From assembly GCF_000299035.1 (NCBI RefSeq), contig NZ_JH921522.1, forward strand, positions 1-64,000: a stretch of DNA of 64,000 nucleotides, given 5' to 3'. Below, piece after piece: positions 36,360-44,890 of the stretch (its first letter is position 1; every line of letters begins with the position of its first letter). Below the pieces are notes generated by a model. The model did no database searches. It saw only the letters and a program-made list of their open reading frames with translations, and was not told where the DNA came from. The position numbers and the translations under genes are program-made. Source of the DNA: Bacillus bingmayongensis (lineage in GTDB: Bacteria > Bacillota > Bacilli > Bacillales > Bacillaceae_G).

Positions 36360-36557
36360 ATGGACAAACTATTCCAATATGTCTTGCACTATGTTGCATT
36401 AACACTCATGATAGTCGGGGCATTGTTACTCTTCCCGTTTTTCCCAAAGTTCGTCCTCTTTTTAGCATTCTTCTTTATGCTCGGACTTGCGATTATCATC
36501 TCTATGGGAGAAGACGATACACAAAAAGAAAGCAGAGTTCAGCGCGTTAAGCTGTAA
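36360..36557 (+). CDS. Small two-helix membrane protein
   Basis: 65 residues with two hydrophobic helices (about 8-30 and 30-50) and a charged tail EDDTQKESRVQRVKL. AAGGGGG site 7-8 nt ahead of the ATG and a strong terminator directly after it support expression. No family recognised. Confidence 0.65.
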   Translation: MDKLFQYVLHYVALTLMIVGALLLFPFFPKFVLFLAFFFMLGLAIIISMGEDDTQKESRVQRVKL

Positions 36558-36571
36558 ACTCTGCTTTTTTT
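36528..36571. terminator. Terminator of the small membrane protein gene
   Basis: AAGCAGAGTT (36530-36539) pairs with AACTCTGCTT (36557-36566), then a T-run. It overlaps the end of the coding region and also faces the convergent exporter operon. Confidence 0.8.
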
Positions 36572-37716
36572 CAATCATAACGTATTCTTGTTAAACCAAT
36601 TACAAAGAATACACCAGCAAATAAAATGAGTATACCAACATATCCTGCTATATCTACCAAGGTGCCTCCCCTTACAATCAATTCGGTAAATCCGCGCATT
36701 GCCCAAGTTTGAGGAACAAAGTTTGCTACCGTTTGCATCCATTCTGGTTCTATTTCAATTGGCCAGTACAGACCACTAATCATACACGTTGAAACGACAA
36801 CGATATTACCTAATGCTGATTGCTGCTCCGTTGTCTTCACAATACTTGCTAATAATAACGCTAAACCAATCACTGCTAGCAATAACACTGAAACAAGTGT
36901 AATCGTCCCTAACAAATTTCCCCACTGTACATCGAACAAAATATTCGTTAATAACATTAACATCCCAAATTGAATCCAACCAATTAAAAAGAAGGAAAGT
37001 ATATATCCTCCCAGGATTTTAGCCTTTGAAACCGGTGTTACTAATAAACGATACCAAACGCCAAGTTGTCTTGATTTTAAAATTGTTCCTGTCGCACTTA
37101 GCATCACAATCATTACAAATAGAATCGAAAATCCTGCCGCTCGCCCTGTTACGTTATTCAGCTTCTCCTCTCCAGATATAATGGATTCCTTTTGAAGTGA
37201 AACTGGTTCTGCTTTTGTATGAATCGTTTCATACATCTTCTCCCAAGACGTTCCCCCTTTTTTCTCTGAATCCCTTGCTCCCGCTACTTCTACTTCCATC
37301 TTTTTCATTGCGCTTTGTAATACTTGTTCTACAGATGCTCCTCCTGTAAAATCAGCGCTTGATTGGAATTTAACCTTCTCTATCTTCCCGTCTGCCATAC
37401 TCTTTTGAAATTCTTTTGGGATTGTTACAATACCCGAGGACTTCTTATTTTCGATTTTCTGTTTCGCTTCTTCATACGTTACCTTTTCTATAGAAATCAA
37501 ATCACTTTTCTCTATTTCTTTATAATAGGAGTTGGATAACGTAGATTCATCTTGATCTACTAAACTAATATTTACTTTCTCGTTTCCACTTCCACCTAAA
37601 AGTCCACCAAAAATGAGTGTAAAAATAATCGGCATTCCGAACATGAGTATATAGCTTTGTGGCCTAATTAAGATTTGTTTTAATTCTAACCAACAAAGTG
37701 CCCAAACTTTCTTCAT
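36571..37716 (-). CDS. lnrN: ABC transporter permease, LnrN-like
   Basis: 381-residue ABC-2 type permease: one N-terminal helix, a large extracellular domain (about 40-180) and five C-terminal helices. With the two genes upstream it completes an ATPase-permease-permease exporter. Gene order and sizes match B. subtilis lnrLMN (yfiLMN), which exports linearmycin-type antifungal polyenes. The symbol is given by order and size, not by a search. Confidence 0.72.
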   Translation of the reverse strand: MKKVWALCWLELKQILIRPQSYILMFGMPIIFTLIFGGLLGGSGNEKVNISLVDQDESTLSNSYYKEIEKSDLISIEKVTYEEAKQKIENKKSSGIVTIPKEFQKSMADGKIEKVKFQSSADFTGGASVEQVLQSAMKKMEVEVAGARDSEKKGGTSWEKMYETIHTKAEPVSLQKESIISGEEKLNNVTGRAAGFSILFVMIVMLSATGTILKSRQLGVWYRLLVTPVSKAKILGGYILSFFLIGWIQFGMLMLLTNILFDVQWGNLLGTITLVSVLLLAVIGLALLLASIVKTTEQQSALGNIVVVSTCMISGLYWPIEIEPEWMQTVANFVPQTWAMRGFTELIVRGGTLVDIAGYVGILILFAGVFFVIGLTRIRYD

Positions 37717-37727
37717 TGACTTTCCTC

Positions 37728-38924
37728 CTATCTTGTACGTAAACGGAATGTTCCAATGATAACGGAAATAATACCTGCACTAGATAAACTTAAGATAACT
37801 GGAAGTAATGCATACCATGTTGTTCCCGACATAATATCTAAAAAACTTGTAAGAGCCCATTTATTTGGGGCAATGTTAGCAATTGTTTGAAGGGTATCTG
37901 GAAATGCATAGATCGGTAACATACAGCCTCCTAATACTGCTAACAACTGAATTCCGATCCCTCCCATTAAATCTGCTGTTTTTTCCTCACGAATAAATGC
38001 TGCAATAAGCATAGATAAACCAGCAACACAAAATGCATAAGCGATCCCTACTACAATAATCTGAGTAATATCTTCACCCCAGTTCACATGAAAGGCATAA
38101 TGAGTAGCAATTACAAATACCCCAAATTGAATACAAGCAAATAGTAATGTGCCAAAAAATTTACCTAATAAAATAGCAAAAGAACTTGTCGGTGTACTGA
38201 ATAGCCTTGCTAATGTTTCAGTTCGTTGCTCTGTCACAATAGATTTTGCGCCTACTGTTATGTTAAATAATAAAAACATGACTAACATGGCCGCAGCATA
38301 ATATTGCATCGCAGCAACTGTTTTTTTGCCAATCGTCCCTTTCTCAATTCCAACCGTATTCGAAGTCGCCACTGTTTGTAAGTTAGCACTTACCTCTTTT
38401 GCAACCTGTTCCATATTTCCTGGCTGTGACTGCGCTAAGTCTGTTACGATACTCCTAGTAGAAACAGCAATTGTTTGAGCACGTTCCGAAAAAGAATGAA
38501 TAAGCGATTCCGTGATTTTTGCTTGTATATCTTTTGATGGATCTGTAATCAATTTTGGCTCTTTTAATTTTCCATCCTTGATATGTTCACTCCACCCGTT
38601 TGGAATCATAATTCCAACATCAATTTTCTGCTTCCTTAGCAGATTCTCCAGCTCTTTTTGTGAGGTGACTACTTCTACTTTTACATCATCTTTTATTTCC
38701 CTTGATTGTAATACATCCTTTTGAAATACATTTGCAAACTCATCCGTTCCTTCTTGATAATAACCAATTACCGTTTTAGGTAATCCGCTATTATCAAATA
38801 TGTTACTTAGTGCTGATCCTAAAATAGCTGTTAATAAGAGTGGCATAAGTAACATCATCATAAATCCACGCCGATCTATTAAACGAATTTTTAAATCTTT
38901 CCATGCAATAATAAAACTTTTCAT
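37728..38924 (-). CDS. lnrM: ABC transporter permease, LnrM-like
   Basis: 398-residue ABC-2 permease with the same plan as its downstream partner: N-terminal helix, external domain, five C-terminal helices (AGLSMLIAAFIREEKTADLMGG coupling region). Preceded by AGGGGG and 15 bp after the ATPase gene. Confidence 0.72.
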   Translation of the reverse strand: MKSFIIAWKDLKIRLIDRRGFMMMLLMPLLLTAILGSALSNIFDNSGLPKTVIGYYQEGTDEFANVFQKDVLQSREIKDDVKVEVVTSQKELENLLRKQKIDVGIMIPNGWSEHIKDGKLKEPKLITDPSKDIQAKITESLIHSFSERAQTIAVSTRSIVTDLAQSQPGNMEQVAKEVSANLQTVATSNTVGIEKGTIGKKTVAAMQYYAAAMLVMFLLFNITVGAKSIVTEQRTETLARLFSTPTSSFAILLGKFFGTLLFACIQFGVFVIATHYAFHVNWGEDITQIIVVGIAYAFCVAGLSMLIAAFIREEKTADLMGGIGIQLLAVLGGCMLPIYAFPDTLQTIANIAPNKWALTSFLDIMSGTTWYALLPVILSLSSAGIISVIIGTFRLRTR

Positions 38925-38939
38925 GTGTTCCTAACCCCC

Positions 38940-39872
38940 TTAATCACGAAGCGAACGCCCTGTTAACTGTAAAAAGAGGGCTTCTAAATTTGGCTCTTGT
39001 ACTTCAAGCTTTAAAATTTGCATATGATTTTCTACAACCACCGAAACAACAGTACCGACAGCTTCTCCATTCTTCAATCCAATATCAAGTGTATTTGTAT
39101 CTTCATCGATGATAATCCGTTCAACAGTAGGGATTTCTTTTAATTTCTTCAATAAATCTTGGCTATAACGATTCAGTTGTAACTTCACCATAAAACCATC
39201 AGCAAGACGATTACATAACTCCGTTTTCGTCCCTGATGCGATTACCTTTCCATAATCAACAATAGCGATCCGTTCACATAAATACTCCACTTCTTCCATG
39301 TAATGACTCGTATAAATCACCGTCATACCCTTTTCATTTAATCCTTTTACCGTTTCTAAAATGTGGTTCCGTGATTGCGGATCAATTCCAACTGTCGGTT
39401 CATCCATAATTAATAACTCTGGTTCGTGCATAAGTGCTGCACCAATGTTAATTCGGCGTTTCATTCCACCTGAAAATGTTTCAATTTTATCTTTTGCACG
39501 ATCTTGTAAGCCTACATATACTAGTACCTCGTCTGCCCGCTTCTTTGCAGTAGCTCCACTTAAACCGTACATTTTTCCCCAGAAGATTAAATTCTCTTTG
39601 GCGGAAAGCGTTGGGTATAACGCGATATCTTGCGGAACAATACCAATCTTCTTTTTCACATCTAATGGATAATCTTTTACAGACTTCCCCCCAACCTTTA
39701 TATCTCCACCTTCATATGGAATAAGTCCACAAATCATTGATATCGTCGTTGACTTTCCTGCACCGTTTGGACCAAGCAAACCAAATGTTTCTCCTTTCTT
39801 CACTTCAAAAGATACATTCTTTACCACTTCTTTCTTCCCAAATGACTTTGTAATATGATCTACGACTAACAT
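38940..39872 (-). CDS. lnrL: ABC transporter ATP-binding protein, LnrL-like
   Basis: 310-residue ATPase: Walker A GPNGAGKSTT, signature FSGGMKRRINIG, Walker B LLIMDEPTVGIDP, H-loop YTSHYMEE, and a C-terminal domain seen in drug and lipid exporters. Separated by a terminator from the regulator gene upstream, so it probably has its own promoter controlled by LnrK. Confidence 0.78.
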   Translation of the reverse strand: MLVVDHITKSFGKKEVVKNVSFEVKKGETFGLLGPNGAGKSTTISMICGLIPYEGGDIKVGGKSVKDYPLDVKKKIGIVPQDIALYPTLSAKENLIFWGKMYGLSGATAKKRADEVLVYVGLQDRAKDKIETFSGGMKRRINIGAALMHEPELLIMDEPTVGIDPQSRNHILETVKGLNEKGMTVIYTSHYMEEVEYLCERIAIVDYGKVIASGTKTELCNRLADGFMVKLQLNRYSQDLLKKLKEIPTVERIIIDEDTNTLDIGLKNGEAVGTVVSVVVENHMQILKLEVQEPNLEALFLQLTGRSLRD

Positions 39873-39961
39873 GTCGATTCAGCCCCTTTGTATTCATCTA
39901 CAGTTTCATTGTAAAAAAATATCCTCTTTCTTCCATCTCCCTTAAGATAGAAATGCAAAAT

Positions 39962-39988
39962 AAAAAAGCAGCACAATCTGCTGCTTTT
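39962..39988 (-). terminator. Terminator between regulator and exporter genes
   Basis: AAAGCAGCA...TGCTGCTTT stem followed by TTTTTTA on the minus strand, after the response regulator gene. Confidence 0.8.
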
Positions 39989-40010
39989 CCTTATTTTTCT
40001 ATGCCAAAAG

Positions 40011-40673
40011 TCATGTGTATGTTGTAACACCGTATCTTACTGCATATATAGCTGCTTGCGTCCGATCTCTAAGCTCTAGCTTACTAATTAGATTAGATAC
40101 ATGATTTTTTACAGTTCCCTCTGTAATAAACAATTTCTCAGCAATTTCTTTATTATTTAATCCAAGACCTATTTCTCTTAATACATCTATTTCACGCTCT
40201 GTTAATTGTTCCATTTGCCTTGGCTTACTTTTCTCCGATATTTCTACTACTTTTGTTCTTTTTAGTTCCTTCACAATTTGCGCTGTTATATCTTGAGGAA
40301 GAACGGCTCCTCCTCCATGGACCGTCAATATTGCCTGAACAATTGCATCCGTCTCCATATCTTTTAATAAATAACCGCTCGCTCCTTGTTCTAATGCTTC
40401 AAAAATAAGTTCACTATCATTAAAAGTCGTCAGCATAAGAACCTTCATATCAGGAAATCTTTCTCTTATTAAACGAGTTCCTTCAACACCATTTATACGT
40501 GGCATTCGAATATCCATCAAAATAATTTCAGGGTGTAGTTGTTCCGCCTTTTGAACTACTTCATCCCCATCATTCGCTGTTCCCACCACCTCAAGTTCTG
40601 AACGTAAATTTAATAGCATTGCTAAACCATCACGAATAAGTGATTGATCATCAACGATCATAATACGAATCAT
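40011..40673 (-). CDS. lnrK: NarL/LuxR-type response regulator, LnrK-like
   Basis: 220 residues. Receiver with IMIVDDQ acidic pocket and phosphoacceptor Asp54 (ILMDIRMP); C-terminal LuxR helix-turn-helix (LTEREIDVLREIGLGLNNKEI, about 153-205). Start ATG 6 nt after AGGAGG; its ATG overlaps the kinase TGA (ATGA). Expected to activate the adjacent exporter. Confidence 0.88.
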   Translation of the reverse strand: MIRIMIVDDQSLIRDGLAMLLNLRSELEVVGTANDGDEVVQKAEQLHPEIILMDIRMPRINGVEGTRLIRERFPDMKVLMLTTFNDSELIFEALEQGASGYLLKDMETDAIVQAILTVHGGGAVLPQDITAQIVKELKRTKVVEISEKSKPRQMEQLTEREIDVLREIGLGLNNKEIAEKLFITEGTVKNHVSNLISKLELRDRTQAAIYAVRYGVTTYT

Positions 40674-41863
40674 ACTGTTCCTCCTATTACCCACTTCTTC
40701 TCCTTAAGTGGGAACTCAATCTGCAATCGAAACCCCTTCTCTTTTTCACACTCAAATCGAATGATCCCCCCATGCTCTTCTACACGTTCTTTCATATTCA
40801 TTAGCCCAAAACCTGGACTCACTTCATTTACACCGACACCATTATCTGAAATAGATAACATAACTTTTTCGTCCAAACAAATAAGTCTAACTTCACACGC
40901 GCTAGCTTTTCCGTGTCGCTTCGCATTTGTTAATGATTCCTGTATAACCCGTAGTAAAGGAGGATGTAATGACAGTGGAATCGTAACTGGATCACCTTGT
41001 AAATGAAATGTTACTTGTACTTTCGTTACCTTTGAAAATTCGTTTAGCATTTCACGCACATTCTCTATTATATTTCCTAAGTTTTGTTCCTCTTTCAATG
41101 TACGAACCGATGCTCTTACTTCTTGCAGAGATTTTCTAGCTAATTCATGACATGTATGTAAAACTTCTTCTGTAACTTCCGACTTTTGCTTCCATAAAGC
41201 CTCAGCAAGCTGCAATTGAACAAGTAAAGCCGTCATATTATGACCAACTGTGTCATGAATTTCTCGGGCAATATCGTTCCTCTCCCGAACTGTAGTTAAT
41301 TCCTCTACTTCTTTTGCATAAAGCTGCAACTGTTCATATGCTTCTTTTAGAGCTGTATGTGATAATGTCAATTTTTCATATTGATCATCAACAGTTTGGC
41401 GAGCTACTGTAAGTTTTTTAATTAAGTTTCCCGCTAAAGCACTGAAGACAATGAACATAAAATTAATGGCATTTTCCCAAATCCTTATCTCTCCAGCATA
41501 CCAATATGTATATAGTAAAATAGCAAACCAGCATACAAAGAAAAAACTCGCAAACAAATATACGACTACTTTCCGTTGTGTATTCATAAATAAGCCTACT
41601 GCATCAATCCCAAATATAATTAAATATAAAGATGTCTGTGGAACTAAGAATCCTAATAGGGCTGTAATTACCCCATTTGAAAGTAATATATATAAATTAC
41701 GCCGCTTCTCTTGATGTGAGTGCATAAGTAGAATGTGATTTACAATGTAAACAAATAATGAAAAACCAACGAAGATTTTCAAGTCTACTGTTTCACGTGA
41801 AACATAAATCATATATACAATACAAATAATAACAATCGTAATGATACGCGCGTACCCTAACAT
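40670..41863 (-). CDS. lnrJ: Sensor histidine kinase (HisKA_3 family), LnrJ-like
   Basis: 397 residues. Five to six N-terminal membrane helices without a large external domain, a coiled segment (about 155-190), HisKA_3 with His203 (REIHDTVGHNM) and an HATPase_c domain (NAKRHGKA, DNGVGV, GFGLMNMKERVEEHGG). Intramembrane-sensing kinase as in LnrJ/DesK. Start set by GAGGGGGG. Confidence 0.87.
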   Translation of the reverse strand: MLGYARIITIVIICIVYMIYVSRETVDLKIFVGFSLFVYIVNHILLMHSHQEKRRNLYILLSNGVITALLGFLVPQTSLYLIIFGIDAVGLFMNTQRKVVVYLFASFFFVCWFAILLYTYWYAGEIRIWENAINFMFIVFSALAGNLIKKLTVARQTVDDQYEKLTLSHTALKEAYEQLQLYAKEVEELTTVRERNDIAREIHDTVGHNMTALLVQLQLAEALWKQKSEVTEEVLHTCHELARKSLQEVRASVRTLKEEQNLGNIIENVREMLNEFSKVTKVQVTFHLQGDPVTIPLSLHPPLLRVIQESLTNAKRHGKASACEVRLICLDEKVMLSISDNGVGVNEVSPGFGLMNMKERVEEHGGIIRFECEKEKGFRLQIEFPLKEKKWVIGGTV

Positions 41864-41984
41864 AAGGCCCCCCTCATATTTTTTAACTCTCATTTAAAAT
41901 TACGCCCCTGTTTTGAAAATCATATTCATAATATAACGAAAGGGAATTTATAACAATGATGAACAAAACGCCCCTCCATTCCCA

Positions 41985-42040
41985 TAAAGAAAAGCAAGCC
42001 TCCTTACTCACATACTACGAGAGGATAACTTGCTTTTCTT
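41985..42040 (-). terminator. Terminator of the ABC-F gene
   Basis: GAAAAGCAAG (41989-41998) pairs with CTTGCTTTTC (42029-42038), with T-rich flanks. Confidence 0.75.
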
Positions 42041-42044
42041 TTAC

Positions 42045-43925
42045 TTATTCCATCATACTGTCTAATCTGTTATATAATTCTACACGTAATAACTCTTTCT
42101 CTGTTTTTTCTTTATATAGCTGTTCTAGCACTTCAACATCACGTTCGTCTTCCATTGTACACTCCAGCGCATATATATCTTCTTCTATATGCATAAGCTT
42201 ATTTTCAATTCCTTCTACATCACTAGATTCCTTCTTCTTTACATTCATTACTTTTATTTTTGGAACCTCTTGCTGCTCTTGTTTCACTACTTGATTCTCT
42301 ATTCTTTCTGCCCATTTCTGACGTGCCCAAGCATAGTTCCCTGCAAACTCAAACAATTTATGCTCATCAATCCAATACGTTTTCTCAAATAACTTATTTA
42401 AAAAGTAGCGGTCATGTGAAACAGCAAGGATTGTTCCATTATATTGTTCGAGTGCTTCTTCCAACACTTCCCTCGATTCGATATCAAGATGGTTTGTGGG
42501 CTCATCTAACACAAGGAAGTTTATATCTTGATACATAAGCTGTGCCAAACGTAATCTCATTCGTTCACCACCGCTAAGTTGATTGACCTTTTTAAAAACA
42601 GCTGGGCCATAAAATAAAAAGCGAGCTAATATGTGGCGAGCTTCTCCTTCTGTTACAGCTACATGCTCCCGGAAAGCTTCCAGTACCTTAGTTTTTATAT
42701 TTCCATAAGCATGCTGTGATAAATAACCGATTTTCACACCACTACCGATTCGAATCTCGCCAGTATCTGGTTTCATTTCCTCCAATAACAATTTTAATAA
42801 TGTTGTTTTCCCTGTACCGTTACGCCCAACAATAGCCGCACGCTCTTGAAAACGAACATGTAAATTCGCCCCCTGGAATAAAGAACGCTCAGCAAAACTT
42901 TTGCCAACTTCCTTCATTACAATAACGTCTTTTCCACTTCTCTCTTGTCCTTCAAACTGAAGTCCCATCTGTTTTCTTTCTATAATTGGCTTCTTTAACT
43001 TTTCCATCCGTTCTAAAGCGCGCTCCATATTTCTAGCCCGTTTATGCAGTCCTTCATTCGGAGGATTCGCTTGATTCGCCCATTCTTTTAGGCGCTTAAT
43101 TGCTTCTTTCATTTTCTTTATTTTCTTTTGCTGTTCCTGATAAGATTGGAACTCTTGCAGTAGCCTTTCCTCCTTTTCTTTCACAAATTGCGAGTAATTG
43201 GTATAGTACACGTGAAGTTCGCCATCTTCTAAATCAAAAATTTTCGTAACGACTTCATCTAGAAAATAACGATCATGTGAAATCACAATAACTGTTCCTG
43301 TATACTCTTTCAAGAATTGTTCAAGCCACTCCACTGCAAATAAATCTAAATGATTTGTTGGTTCATCTAACAGGAGTAAATCTGGTTTCTGCAATAGCAT
43401 ATAGGCGAGACTCACCTTTGTTTGTTCTCCTCCACTTAACTGCGTAAAAATACGTGAAAATAGCTCTGTTACTTGTAGACCATTTGCTACCTTCATGATA
43501 TTCGCTTCTATTTCATAGCCGCCCAAGAACGCAAATTGTTCCTGTACTACTCCATATTTCTCCATTAATTTTTGTAAATCAGCTGGCTCTTGTTCCTCTG
43601 CCATACGTTTCTCTAAACTACGCATTTCTATTTCCAATTCTTTCTCTTTTACAAAAGCAGAGCTTAATACATCGTATACAGTCGCTTCACCAGCAAACTT
43701 TGGAATTTGTGCTACATGACCAATACGTGTCCCTTTCTTCATATGAATTGCACCAGCATCTATATTCTCTATTCCTGTTAACAACTGAAAAATTGTGGTC
43801 TTCCCACTACCATTGCGGCCAACTAATCCAATGCGTTCGCCATTCTTTATTTCAAGCGATATATTTTCAAATATGATATTTCCACCAAAAGATTTCGTTA
43901 TATTGTTTACACTACAAATTGTCAT
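42045..43925 (-). CDS. ABC-F family ATPase, probable antibiotic-resistance type
   Basis: 626 residues, two ABC domains in one chain without membrane segments: Walker A GRNGSGKTT and GRNGTGKTT, signatures LSGGEQTK and LSGGERMR, two LLDEPTNHLD/LVLDEPTNHLD Walker B motifs, a charged interdomain linker (about 240-320) and a coiled C-terminal extension. ABC-F proteins act on the ribosome, often removing drugs. The start follows AAGGAG; a longer frame from 44021 runs through the leader hairpin. The attenuator-type leader points to an inducible resistance factor rather than a housekeeping one. Confidence 0.86.
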   Translation of the reverse strand: MTICSVNNITKSFGGNIIFENISLEIKNGERIGLVGRNGSGKTTIFQLLTGIENIDAGAIHMKKGTRIGHVAQIPKFAGEATVYDVLSSAFVKEKELEIEMRSLEKRMAEEQEPADLQKLMEKYGVVQEQFAFLGGYEIEANIMKVANGLQVTELFSRIFTQLSGGEQTKVSLAYMLLQKPDLLLLDEPTNHLDLFAVEWLEQFLKEYTGTVIVISHDRYFLDEVVTKIFDLEDGELHVYYTNYSQFVKEKEERLLQEFQSYQEQQKKIKKMKEAIKRLKEWANQANPPNEGLHKRARNMERALERMEKLKKPIIERKQMGLQFEGQERSGKDVIVMKEVGKSFAERSLFQGANLHVRFQERAAIVGRNGTGKTTLLKLLLEEMKPDTGEIRIGSGVKIGYLSQHAYGNIKTKVLEAFREHVAVTEGEARHILARFLFYGPAVFKKVNQLSGGERMRLRLAQLMYQDINFLVLDEPTNHLDIESREVLEEALEQYNGTILAVSHDRYFLNKLFEKTYWIDEHKLFEFAGNYAWARQKWAERIENQVVKQEQQEVPKIKVMNVKKKESSDVEGIENKLMHIEEDIYALECTMEDERDVEVLEQLYKEKTEKELLRVELYNRLDSMME

Positions 43926-43946
43926 TTTCCGTACTCCTTTCAACGT

Positions 43947-43985
43947 AAAAAACCATGGGGAAAGAAACTTTCCCCATGGTTTTTG
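43947..43985 (-). terminator. Leader terminator 2 of the ABC-F gene
   Basis: 15-bp stem AAACCATGGGGAAAG/CTTTCCCCATGGTTT with six T on the minus strand, 22 nt before the ABC-F start codon. Very stable; it must be bypassed for expression. Confidence 0.8.
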
Positions 43986-43990
43986 GCATA

Positions 43991-44017
43991 GAAAAAGGAA
44001 GCTAAATAGCTCCCTTT
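43991..44017 (-). terminator. Leader terminator 1 of the ABC-F gene
   Basis: AAAGGGAGCT...AGCTTCCTTT stem (one G-T pair) followed by a short T-run, immediately upstream of the stronger hairpin. Confidence 0.6.
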
Positions 44018-44050
44018 TCACACGTCTTATAAAAATGGGTGAAGAGATTT

Positions 44051-44185
44051 CTATCGTTCAATAGCTACTATGCAATTGCTAAAAAAGGGCATACGTATCC
44101 CGTTGGCAACCACATCATGAAAAATCGCACGACAAAAATAGAGGAAATCTAAAAATTTTGTGCGCACAGCTAAAGAACATTTCAT
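44051..44185 (-). CDS. Leader peptide upstream of the ABC-F gene
   Basis: 44 codons starting MKCSLAVRTKF behind AAAGGAG at 8-nt spacing, a better ribosome site than most. It contains RAIFHDVVANGIRMPFF and ends CIVAIER. It ends about 34 nt before the first of two leader hairpins. Position and translation signal fit an upstream ORF at which drug-stalled ribosomes would change leader folding. No known peptide family. Confidence 0.6.
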   Translation of the reverse strand: MKCSLAVRTKFLDFLYFCRAIFHDVVANGIRMPFFSNCIVAIER

Positions 44186-44227
44186 CTCATTCACTCCTTT
44201 CGTACGAAATTTGATACTTACTTCTTT

Positions 44228-44256
44228 ATTATACTTCCCCATTTAATGTTTGAATA
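44228..44256 (-). promoter_or_regulatory. Candidate promoter of the ABC-F leader transcript
   Basis: Perfect TATAAT on the minus strand (44233-44228) with a weak -35 (TATTCA) 17 bp upstream; start of transcription would be about 35 nt before the leader peptide ATG. Confidence 0.5.
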
Positions 44257-44314
44257 GTCATTTTTCTGAAAATAATGAAGATAGACTAAACATTTCAACA
44301 AATTACATCCAATC

Positions 44315-44378
44315 TTACAAAACTGTTATGTTCACGTAATGGAAAGCGATAGTACGAAATGAAGCCTCCTTATACAAT
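44315..44378 (+). promoter_or_regulatory. BceR-like operator and promoter of the 44.4-kb peptide genes
   Basis: TTACA-N4-TGTTA (44315-44328), GTAAT, GCGATAG, -35 TAGTAC (44350-44355), 17 bp, -10 TACAAT (44373-44378). Every element falls at the same offset as in the 63.6-kb promoter. Confidence 0.7.
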
Positions 44379-44418
44379 AAAGATGTAAACAAGAGATAAA
44401 CAAAAGGAGAAAATAATC

Positions 44419-44499
44419 ATGATGAAAGAAATCGTAAAAGCAATCTTCGAAGTGTTAGTAAACGGACAAGCAGTTGTAAAAGAACTAAACCAACTATAA
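44419..44499 (+). CDS. Tiny peptide, DAKAV family member 1
   Basis: 26 codons behind AAAGGAG. MMKEIVKAIFEVLVNGQAV followed by VKELNQL: an amphipathic helix with no signal peptide. Related to the next gene (ALIDAKAV, ELNEQ) and to the gene at 63754 (ALVDAKAV). First gene after a BceR-like promoter. Function unknown. Confidence 0.72.
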   Translation: MMKEIVKAIFEVLVNGQAVVKELNQL

Positions 44500-44513
44500 A
44501 AGGAGGAATAAAA

Positions 44514-44591
44514 ATGATGAACATGGTAAAAATGATTCTCCACGCTTTAATTGATGCAAAAGCAGTTAGCCAAGAATTAAATGAACAATAA
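44514..44591 (+). CDS. Tiny peptide, DAKAV family member 2
   Basis: 25 codons behind AAGGAGG. MMNMVKMILHALIDAKAVSQ followed by ELNEQ. It is 14 nt after member 1 and clearly paralogous. Conservation of the helix pattern while the DNA differs supports translation. Function unknown. Confidence 0.74.
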   Translation: MMNMVKMILHALIDAKAVSQELNEQ

Positions 44592-44607
44592 AAAGGGGAA
44601 AACGAAT

Positions 44608-44730
44608 ATGAAGAAAGCCATTTTTACAATTGTAGGTACAATCTTTGCCTTACACACACTAAAAAATAGAAAAAAGAAACAGAATGAAAATACTCTATAT
44701 TATCCATATACATTATTACAGAAAAAATAA
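44608..44730 (+). CDS. Tiny membrane peptide with basic tail
   Basis: 40 codons behind AAGGGG. One hydrophobic segment (AIFTIVGTIFALHTL) followed by NRKKKQ and a tyrosine-containing tail. Not related in sequence to the two preceding peptides but in the same transcript, ending at a strong terminator. Function unknown. Confidence 0.62.
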   Translation: MKKAIFTIVGTIFALHTLKNRKKKQNENTLYYPYTLLQKK

Positions 44731-44778
44731 AAGACAAGATACCCATGTGCAATTAGGATATCTTGTCTTTTGTTTTTT
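44729..44778 (+). terminator. Terminator of the 44.4-kb peptide operon
   Basis: AAAGACAAGATA pairs with TATCTTGTCTTT, followed by TGTTTTTT. Confidence 0.85.
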
Positions 44779-44890
44779 CTATTAAAAATTGTTGTTCCTT
44801 CTCCTCTTCTCACTACAAAGGATTTCCCTTTCCTTTTCACGAATATAGTAGACGGGAATTTTACATATATTTTCAAAGGGGCATATACGA

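Noticed and set aside
43926-44021. 32-residue N-terminal extension of the ABC-F protein
   Set aside because: It covers the leader terminator hairpins; AAGGAG selects the ATG at 43925.
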